Shown one piece after another: positions 17,644 to 24,420 of a stretch of DNA of 24,420 bases. This stretch comes from Zarea fungicola. Taxonomy: Eukaryota; Ascomycota; Sordariomycetes; Hypocreales; Cordycipitaceae. Location of the stretch: positions 1-24,420 of the forward strand of contig FWCC01000507.1 in assembly GCA_900169235.1 (NCBI GenBank), in the 5' to 3' direction. The notes under the pieces are model-generated. The model was not told the origin of the DNA. It made no database searches and saw only the letters and a program-made list of their open reading frames with translations. The translations under genes and the position numbers were made by a program. Within the stretch, counting starts at the first letter, position 1; every line of letters begins with the position of its first letter.

Positions 17644-18162
17644 TCTAAAGGACTTGGAAAAAAGTGTTTATAATTCAAATAAAAAGAAGGAAATGGAAAA
17701 GTATAGAGAGAGGATAACTGCTACATTTTAAGGGGGTTTATTAATTACTACCTCCTCGAATATACGTTGCGGCCAAGACGGAATCCGTTAAGAGGGGAGC
17801 CTCGGCTCAAATTTTGCGTCCAGCGCCGGTTAGCCCGACTAGGTCATTGCATTTTGCCTATTTAGTTAATCTGTATCCGTCCGGACTCCATATCACTCTT
17901 GTCGCGGAGCCGGAGGTCGCTGCCAATCTCCACGTCGCCGTTCCAGGACCAAGCCTAGTTAACACCATGGGGAGCAATGGGTTGTCATTAAAGTTAAAAA
18001 AAAATCGAGAAATAATTTCATGTAGTGCTTAATGCTGCTGACAAATTCTATCATCTACAGTAAACCCTTTGTTCGCCTTCTGCCTCCAATGGCCAACAGA
18101 GTCCATCTGCCGATGATCTTGCTACAGTGGATCGGAACTAGCCCGGCGGAGTTTGCAAATTT
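17644..18162. other. Intergenic region without a recognised gene
   Basis: 519 bp upstream of the OYE start and downstream of the second carboxypeptidase stop, both on the minus strand. It contains an A-rich, GAGAGA-containing stretch just upstream of the OYE start (17665-17720). I see no protein or RNA gene. Confidence 0.55.
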
Positions 18163-19635
18163 CTACCGCATGTTGCGGAGGAGATAGCGAACGCCGGCAA
18201 AAGTCTCTTCTCCGCTGGGAATAATTTGGCTGGGCGGCAACACGAAACCGCTGTTGCCTGTATCTCGAAGCTCGGCTGTGAATGTGTAGTCACTGGCAAC
18301 TACATCATTGACATAGTCTACACTGCTGCCTGCAACCTGGTAAATGGTATTGCAGATGGGCCCGTACTGGAACCGAGTACCGTGCACAGCGGTAATGGCT
18401 GAGGTGGCACCTCTCAAGAGCGACTGGAATTCCGTATGTTTTGGCGGTAGGGCGGTGCATGACCATCCATATGCTGCCAATTGCTTTAGTACACAAGTTT
18501 AGTTTGAGTAACTTGAATTAAACTTACGAGACATGAACATTTGGGAATATGAATGCCAGTCAATGTATAGCTTGAGGCCCTGGGAGCTCTTGACATTGCT
18601 GATAAACTGCGACAGGCCCTTTGTTTCGGAAGCAGAGGCTTGTGCTTCGCCACGGTAGGTATCGGAGCAGGGGTTGGTAGAGGAACCGGCCCCTGTCCAT
18701 TTATATGGCCAGTTGCGGTTGACATCTGTTCCGACACAGTTGCTTGATGCACTTCTCTGGCGGTTCTTGCGCCACAGACGCTCGCTGGTTTGCGTGTAAA
18801 TGAAGCCTGGCCGCTTGTCAGTAACGACCAAAAGGGAACCCTCGAGAAATATTTAAAGTCATACCGTCAGGGTTCACGACGGGGAAAATATAAAAGTCGT
18901 ATTTATCCAGAAACCCTTTAATCTCTGCATCAGAGCCGTAGCCCGTCAGGAGAGCATAAGCAAGGTATTCATTGACCTGCTTTTCTGTCAGTCAACTTGG
19001 ACGCCAACGCGGATTGCGTTCTCACTGACCATTGTCGAGATCCACTCCCTGGCATGCACGGTACCATGGAAGATGACGGCCGGTTTACCCTTGCCGCCGC
19101 TTCCATAGAAATGGATACCGGTTATGGCGTTGCCTTGAGTAGACGTGCCTGAAGACACAATTGCCGAGTTGGCAGGATAGCTTGCTTGGAGACTTCTGAG
19201 CCAGGTGAGATGATCCTGGTATGAGTGGTATGAGTTGAACCACGAGATGTCCGCTCGCTTTTCTGAGACTTGTGTTAGGAAAATTTAAATATCCTTGCGG
19301 GTCTTTAAAATACCATTAAAGCTGCTGGGAGCCGATTCTTCTTCAATAGATGCGCCGAGATCCTCGTGCATCACAATTACATCCTTGCCTGCCACGCGGT
19401 TCTCAAATTCCGCGAGTTTGCTGGGTGGGACTACGACGTCGGCAAAAGCTCCAGCCTTTTGAGGCAGCTTCCACACATCAAGTTCAAGTGACGCGATGAT
19501 ATCCTTAATCTCGGCGACGCTCGCGTCGTCCTCGGCAGGGACCCGGAAGACTTTGACGCCATCATAAGACACCTTGCTCTGGGCAGCAGCGTACACTGCG
19601 CCTAGAGTCGCGAAGAAAATGCCAAGTGATTTCAT
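18163..19635 (-). CDS. Secreted zinc carboxypeptidase, peptidase family M14A (paralog 2)
   Basis: Predicted complement(join(18163..18473, 18528..18806, 18865..18976, 19030..19262, 19314..19635)), 418 aa; introns of 51, 53, 58 and 54 nt. Exons 3, 4 and 5 have exactly the lengths of paralog 1 (112, 279 and 311 nt), and the first two sum to 555 nt in both. Signal peptide about residues 1-18, propeptide to about 110, then the M14 domain: His177/Glu180 (HAREW), His307 (DWHSYSQ), NRNW, Tyr360 and catalytic Glu383 (ELRDTG). Residue 390, Tyr in paralog 1 (TGNYGF), is Ser here (TGNSGF). The specificity position remains Val367, so CPA-type preference is expected. In the last 77 residues roughly three quarters are identical to paralog 1. 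A TATA-like motif lies about 70 bp upstream. Confidence 0.95.
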
Positions 19636-19700
19636 GATGAAGATTCTTAAAGCAAGGTTTGACTGTGTAAAAGCCCTGATATTTTCATTGCAGATATTCT

Positions 19701-19712
19701 CTATAATTTATA
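19701..19712 (-). promoter_or_regulatory. TATA-like element of carboxypeptidase 2
   Basis: The minus strand reads TATAAATTATAG about 66-77 bp upstream of the ATG at 19635. The match to TATAAA and the spacing support a core promoter role. Confidence 0.5.
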
Positions 19713-20851
19713 CTTTCCACGATGCTGCTGGAAGGTAATTGTTCTGTAACATGCAGTATACACGGGATGGCGCGGTCCAGCCGTGTTCAACTTGATAGTA
19801 CCTTCCATATTAGGCAGTTAATAGAGCTGATAATTAAGCATAACCATCGTCGAGGAGAAAAAATGGCCAATGGCGAGCTGTTGAGGAGTATCAATCGATG
19901 GCGCGAGCGATCACCCCCTCATAGTCAATGCTTGGCACGGCGGAACACAAAGTAAGAAACAATCTATATAGTGGCCCTTCTGATCACTGCCAAGAAGCGC
20001 TTCCTATAGGACCTTCCAACTTGGGTAGTCTCGGATTGATAAACACTTGTCCACAAGTTTTTACCACGGCATTTCGAATCCAGAGGTGCGTCTCGGTAGT
20101 ACCGTCCCTGCAACCCTGTGCTATATTTAGTGCGGTCCAGGCCTAGTAGGACTTCAAATAGTGGCGAGCTGGATGAACTGCAGGAAAGCGTGTGACGCGC
20201 GCCAAGATTTAGAACAAGTACTTGCCGTCTTAGGAAGGTTACGCAATTTTTGATGCTGTAACTAGTGCTTCTTTGCAGAGGCGGAATATTGGAAAGGTTC
20301 CAAACGTGCCAAAAAAAAAGCGAGCACTGAATTACTGCGTGGTTGAGAGGCGAAGGTAGGCTACTCGAAATCTCTTGTGAGTTGATTCTTGTTCAGGACT
20401 ACGGAAATCTCTACATAATAAATTCCCAACGATAAAGATTAAGTTTAGAGTTAACTCAGCCCAGTACCAAAACAATGGATCGGGTTGCTAATTTAGCACT
20501 GTTGATTAATGACAAGTGCAGAGGTGGGATTGTCCGACGGTTGTGCCCCCACCTCACAAGAAACAAAATAAGACTTGAGCAAGTGCTCTGAGTTGTTGTT
20601 GAAAGGGATTGGATTTGGGTTCCATGGGTCTTGTTATATATAGTTTTATTGTACATGATTCATTCCATGTGGTACCATACACCATGCATCCCCGAAATTC
20701 CGAGCCGCGCCGATTGTTTCAATCAGCCTGGGCTTTCCAAAGAAAGTCGACCTGTCAGTTTAACGACACTCAGAGCCTTTGTCAATCTTGCACTCCGCAC
20801 ATCCGGGTGAAATTGTTTTCATCGTGCCAAAGGGGGTACGGGCGACAGATG

Positions 20852-20863
20852 TAAGCCGGCTTA
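20852..20863. promoter_or_regulatory. 12-bp palindrome next to a CCG-N8-CGG element
   Basis: TAAGCCGGCTTA is perfectly self-complementary. It is directly followed at 20865-20878 by CCGCATGGCTGCGG, an inverted CCG/CGG pair with an 8-bp gap, the kind of site used by Zn(II)2Cys6 regulators. The position is about 370-400 bp upstream of the hydrolase ATG. Binding is inference only. Confidence 0.35.
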
Positions 20864-21010
20864 TCCGCATGGCTGCGGGAGGCTTTCTCGTATTGCTCCC
20901 GGTATCGCGGATATCATTGGGGCAATGGAGGGATATTTAGGCTAAAGCGGGTAGATTCTTGACGACAGCGGAGGGCAATTTGTCTTGTTTCCAAATTATG
21001 TCAGACGAGA

Positions 21011-21056
21011 ACGAAATTTTCGTCGTGATGACCCCTTGCTAACCCGAACAAGGGGT
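21011..21056. repeat. Two adjacent inverted repeats upstream of the hydrolase
   Basis: ACGAAATTTTCGT (21011-21023) is a near-perfect inverted repeat. ACCCCTTG (21031-21038) pairs with CAAGGGGT (21049-21056) over 8 bp with a 10-base loop. They sit about 190-235 bp upstream of the ATG at 21247. They could be protein-binding dyads or a stem in a transcript. Confidence 0.55.
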
Positions 21057-21145
21057 TATCAATGCTGACATATTCCATTTCGGAGCCCCCATAGGGCAAA
21101 CGCGCGTTCTATGTCGAGTGGGTAGAAAAGAGAAAAGAATTGATT

Positions 21146-21151
21146 TATAAA
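21146..21151 (+). promoter_or_regulatory. TATA box of the alpha/beta hydrolase
   Basis: TATAAA occurs 96 bp upstream of the ATG at 21247, a usual fungal distance. Confidence 0.5.
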
Positions 21152-21246
21152 TGACTTCTTGGCTAGACCGCAGTACGGCGTCGATTTCACTCCCATGCAT
21201 TTTCTACAGCTAAGCAAGTATTGACCAAGTAGTCCGTTGACTGAAA

Positions 21247-22374
21247 ATGCTTCCATCGTCGAACCTTTTCAGCATTGCGCTTGCTGGCGCTGCACTATAC
21301 CCTGTTGTGGCAGCCTCGGAGGTGGCCTGCCGGATCGTCACATTTCACGTGGACGCAACAGGAGACAATTTCGACATTAGCCAAGATTTCGATCCAAACA
21401 ATGCGACAGCGATTGATGCCTTTGTCCACCAAGCACTCACCACCGGCCAGGTTGCGAGCAACGGGCAGGCTCCAGTGACTGCTGCGCTCTCCATCAGCGG
21501 CCAATACTGTGCGCCTGTGGGCGAAGAGTACTCCGAGAGCATCCAGATCCTTGTCCATGGCAACACTTGCGATCGCACGATTTGGGACGGCCTCGGCCAG
21601 ACCCCCCTTCAAGCGAGAGGATACTCGTACCAACGCGCTCTTGCCACCCACGGCTATGCCAGCTTGGCGCTCGACATGCCCGGTCACGGCCAGTCAACCG
21701 CTGCGGACCCCAACTCGATTGTGCAGATGCCCTTGGAGGCGGCTGTGATTACAAACATTGCCGCCTCTCTTCGATCAAAGCAGAATCCTCTCGGCGCTGC
21801 ATTTTCAAAAGTCGTCTTTGTGGGCCACTCGTACGGCTCCGTCACTGGTATTGCCGCTGCGCGACTGGACCCGGGCTTTGCGGATGCCTTGATCATGACG
21901 GGGTGGTCTTCCAGGCTGCCTCTTCCAAGCCCTCTCCTTGAGCTCAACCTGCGCTCGGCCGCTCTGCTTTTCCCTCGATTTGAGAACCTGCCACTCGGAT
22001 ACCTAGCGGCGAGTAATGCGACGGGCTATTCTGACATCTTCTTTGGTGGCTCGTTCGAGCCCGAGATTCCGCAACAGTCCTTCCGCCTCCAGTCTATAAT
22101 CACCTGCGGCGAGGGGGGTTCGATTGTTGCAGGGTTGGCACCGGCGGTGAACTATGCGGGCAAGGTTTTTGTCATAACCGGGGATAAGGATGTCCTCTTT
22201 TGCAACCCGGCGAATGGGCCATGCGAGAGCCAGTTGTCGGGGTCCTCTGCCTTAGTACCCAGTGCTGCTGGGTTCCAAACACATCTTATTCCAAACACTG
22301 GACACAATTTCATGCTGCATAATTCCAAGGCAGATTCGTTCCACCAAATCGCAAAATTTTTACAGACGTTGTAG
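21247..22374 (+). CDS. Secreted alpha/beta hydrolase
   Basis: Single exon, 375 aa, ATG to TAG; the only clearly intron-free gene here. Residues 1-23 form a signal peptide (LFSIALAGAALYPVVAASE). The alpha/beta fold shows an oxyanion-hole HG at 104-105 (ILVHGNTCD), nucleophile elbow GHSYG at 193-197 with Ser195, a candidate acid at Asp313 or Asp315 (TGDKD), and catalytic His353 (NTGHNF). Cys28, Cys88, Cys108, Cys287, Cys319 and Cys326 are compatible with disulfides. Potential N-glycosylation sites are Asn52 (NAT) and Asn257 (NAT). The substrate is unknown; the family contains esterases, lipases, and hydrolases encoded in fungal toxin and metabolite clusters. Expected location is extracellular or secretory. 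It is convergent with the SDR gene, about 450 bp apart. Confidence 0.92.
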   Translation: MLPSSNLFSIALAGAALYPVVAASEVACRIVTFHVDATGDNFDISQDFDPNNATAIDAFVHQALTTGQVASNGQAPVTAALSISGQYCAPVGEEYSESIQILVHGNTCDRTIWDGLGQTPLQARGYSYQRALATHGYASLALDMPGHGQSTAADPNSIVQMPLEAAVITNIAASLRSKQNPLGAAFSKVVFVGHSYGSVTGIAAARLDPGFADALIMTGWSSRLPLPSPLLELNLRSAALLFPRFENLPLGYLAASNATGYSDIFFGGSFEPEIPQQSFRLQSIITCGEGGSIVAGLAPAVNYAGKVFVITGDKDVLFCNPANGPCESQLSGSSALVPSAAGFQTHLIPNTGHNFMLHNSKADSFHQIAKFLQTL

Positions 22375-22820
22375 ATAGGCATTAATGTGGTGGCGCAAAC
22401 CACGTATCAGGTTACAAACCAAGGAGCAGTGATTTCTGCTAGTTACACTAAACCAGCGACCAAAGCCGTGGCGGAAATTCCGGTGAAAACGAATATACAC
22501 ATACACACATACACACATACACACATACACACATACATACATAAACTAAGCGCATCTGATTGAGCGACATACATTTATTCCAATTGCCTATGATGGTGAT
22601 TTCAGCTCTGCCCAGGGAACACCAACCCTTGTAAGCTAATATCCGGACAGTGGCGGTGTCGGCAATAGCTGAACCAGCCTTTCACCAAGAACCACCAGCT
22701 AACAGTGAAATCCCACCCCCATCTAGGTGCAAAACATAGAGGCGGCATAACTATACTAGTAGTAATAGAACTATACACTTCGCCTACTTGAACAGTAGTT
22801 TGGCCAGCGGTGCTACCGCA
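22375..22820. other. Convergent intergenic region with a microsatellite
   Basis: 446 bp between the hydrolase and SDR stop codons. Apart from the ACACACAT/ACAT microsatellite I see no gene; the 3' untranslated regions of both genes must be here. Confidence 0.6.
22493..22544. repeat. (ACACACAT)n / (ACAT)n microsatellite
   Basis: About 50 bp of purine-pyrimidine repeat with a period of 8 (ACACACAT, about four units) ending in ACAT units. The apparent reading frame on the opposite strand is an artefact of the repeat. Confidence 0.9.
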
Positions 22821-23890
22821 TTAAGGGCTAAACTTTTGGTTAACCAGAGCTTCAGACAGGGTCCAACACCGCTCAGCATTTTCAGTGTCAATGGCATGTG
22901 CGGCGAGCTCTTTCGAGTCTGTGACAATCTCACAGTCATTGAGATACACGCCCTTTGCGGTTGTGAGGGTTGGATCCAAGAGCGCCCTCAAAGTGGTCGA
23001 AGTGCCTTGTTGAATCGTTTTGGGAGGAGGTCGGGGTACATTGTTTTGCTTGTGAATTTCTAGACCAGTCTTCATTGTGTCAGGGTTCACATGCCGTCCA
23101 AGCTTAGTGTGAATTGCTAAGATTCAGTATTAGCATACTTGATTCTGCAGATTAAAAATGGCCCAACACACTTACAGCCGGGGCTGGCGGCAAATGCCTT
23201 GACAGTGTTGCCAAATCTCTTGTTTAGCTCGACGGTGAAAAGAATATTTGCCGTTTTGCTTGCTCCGTAGGCCACCCAAGGGTTGTATGTCTTGCCATCC
23301 GCAAACGTTGGATCATCAAAATCCACATTGGCGAATACATGTCCATAGCTAGATACGTTGACAATTCGAGCATGGTTGACTGAAAATCGGGGCATGAGAA
23401 GATTTGTGAGCAAAAAGTGGCTGACATGGTTAATGGCGAGGTGCCCTTCAATGCCATCCACCGTCTTCTGAAATTCAGGGATACCCATGACGCCGGCATT
23501 GTTGACTACACCATCGATATGTTTGATGGACGAGTCAGACAAGATTGACTCTGCAGCAAACCGAATGCTGTCGATGGAATCAAACTCTGCCAGAAAAATC
23601 TTCACCTCTACAGGGCTAGCTGCAGCTGCCTTGATTGCATCAACTACAGGGCTCATCTTTTCAGCAGATCTGCCAACAAGAATAAGTTGGGCTGGGCAAC
23701 CCGCTGCGAGGTTAATGGCTGTCTCAGCACCTAACCCGCCTTCACTCGGGCCCGTGATGAGAACTGTGTAACTCAGTTAACAGAGTTCAAGTGGCAAACA
23801 AGGGTAATACGTACAAGTCTTGCCCCGTACAGAGTCGGCAAAGGCCGCCACAATGGCAGTGCCCTCGGTATCGTGGTCGTAGTTCAGCAT
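22821..23890 (-). CDS. Short-chain dehydrogenase/reductase (retinol dehydrogenase/WWOX-like)
   Basis: Predicted complement(join(22821..23116, 23176..23763, 23815..23890)), 319 aa. Intron 1 (23764-23814, 51 nt) has donor GTACGT, a TTAACTGA branch region and an ACAG acceptor. Intron 2 (23117-23175, 59 nt) has donor GTAAGT, a GCTAAT branch site and a TTAG acceptor. Splicing restores GKTFLITGPSEGGLGAE and the SPGSIHTKLGRHV stretch. The cofactor motif TGPSEGGLG (29-37) is a variant of TGxxxGxG. NNAG (113-116), Ser163 or Ser164 (NVSSYG) and YGASK (Tyr191, Lys195) complete the classical active site. The C-terminal part (from about 222) covers the substrate loop and lacks a membrane helix. It oxidises or reduces a hydroxyl/carbonyl using NAD(P)(H); the substrate is unknown. 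A TATA-like ATAAATAG lies at 24002-23995 (minus), about 105 bp upstream. Confidence 0.93.
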
Positions 23891-24420
23891 TTTGGTCGGA
23901 ATACTGCGTAATTCTAGCCTGCGTAGATAATAATGGTGGACGAAATGAGTAGCTTAGTGATGCAGAGATTGGTGCAAGCCGAGGTCTTGCCGCTCTATTT
24001 ATGTTGCAACTATGAAAGCGACAGAACGTAGATATCGAACAGCGCAAGACGGGGTTTACGGAGTTACTTCAGCGTCTTGTACGTGAGCACCGGCTCTATC
24101 GCACAATAGACCTTCTCACAACCAACGACGGAGTAGAGTGTGCATTGATCTGCAGAGCCCCACCGCGGCTCAAACGTCAAAGCCTTTTGCATAATTCAAG
24201 TCGTCACTTGATTCATTTTAAACCCGTGCGGTGAGGTAGCTTGACGTAATTCGGGTTTAGATGAACAGCTTACTGGTGCCCCCTTCTCTCAGCCAATTCA
24301 GGTTAGCCTTCCGTAGGAGTGTCGATGCTCTAGTACGGAGTACTCACACCCAATGACAGCCATGTTCTCTTAGCCAGTTCAGGCTAGCCTTCCGGAGGCT
24401 TAATGTTGCGCGGGGTGTGA
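23891..24420. other. Right flank: SDR promoter and a diverged direct repeat
   Basis: 530 bp without a recognised gene. ATAAATAG on the minus strand (23995-24002) is a plausible TATA-like element for the SDR. A 23-bp sequence recurs near the edge (see repeat entry). Confidence 0.6.
24291..24394. repeat. Diverged 23-bp direct repeat, 81 bp apart
   Basis: Copies at 24291-24313 and 24372-24394 agree at 21 of 23 positions. Both differences are transitions (A/G and T/C). The window ends shortly after, so the full repeat unit cannot be judged. Confidence 0.6.

Larger units (their letters stand above)
19636..21246. other. Divergent intergenic region with several inverted repeats
   Basis: 1.6 kb between the second carboxypeptidase (minus) and the alpha/beta hydrolase (plus). 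Open frames do not exceed about 80 codons and none is recognisable. It holds two TATA-like motifs, a 12-bp palindrome at 20852-20863 and a pair of hairpin-capable sequences at 21011-21056. No gene is supported. Confidence 0.6.

Noticed and set aside
20060..20090. TTTCGAATCC resembling a tRNA B box
   Set aside because: No matching T stem, A box, anticodon arm or acceptor stem around it.
22360..22542. Minus-strand frame with repeated Tyr-Val-Cys codons
   Set aside because: It is translation of the ACACACAT microsatellite.

Overview
This window is filamentous fungal (Pezizomycotina-type) nuclear DNA. Nine of the ten recognisable genes are interrupted by 51-96 nt spliceosomal introns with GTANGT-like donors, CTAAC/CTGAC-like branch sites and YAG acceptors. 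The proteins include secreted M14 carboxypeptidases, a fungal NRPS, 2OG oxygenase, SDR and Old Yellow Enzyme families. The carboxypeptidase type and general style suggest a sordariomycete, perhaps Hypocreales, but that is inference. No rRNA, tRNA, CRISPR or intact transposon was seen.

Layout, left to right: (1) a three-exon Fe(II)/2-oxoglutarate oxygenase on + (269-1493); (2) a DOPA-dioxygenase-family protein on - (2388-1710), split over three small exons that no single reading frame reveals; (3) a five-exon secreted M14A carboxypeptidase on + (3722-5197); (4) the largest gene, a single-module A-T-C nonribosomal peptide synthetase on - (9731-5415); (5) about 3 kb without a recognised gene; (6) a three-exon, four-helix membrane protein of unknown function on + (12702-13338); (7) a secreted calcineurin-like metallophosphoesterase on - (15385-14055); (8) an OYE-family flavin oxidoreductase on - (17643-16336); (9) a second five-exon M14A carboxypeptidase on - (19635-18163), a clear paralog of (3) with matching intron positions and the same 418-residue length; (10) a single-exon secreted alpha/beta hydrolase on + (21247-22374); (11) a three-exon short-chain dehydrogenase on - (23890-22821).

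The most interesting reading is that the A-T-C synthetase sits among enzymes typical of tailoring reactions: 2OG oxygenase, extradiol-type dioxygenase, ene-reductase, SDR and alpha/beta hydrolase. That could be an undescribed small-molecule cluster, but no transporter, P450 or pathway regulator is visible and genes of apparent housekeeping or secretory type are interspersed. The cluster is a hypothesis. The paralogous carboxypeptidase pair is firmly supported by sequence. Exon boundaries were derived by hand from splice signals and frame continuity; none has been checked against transcripts.
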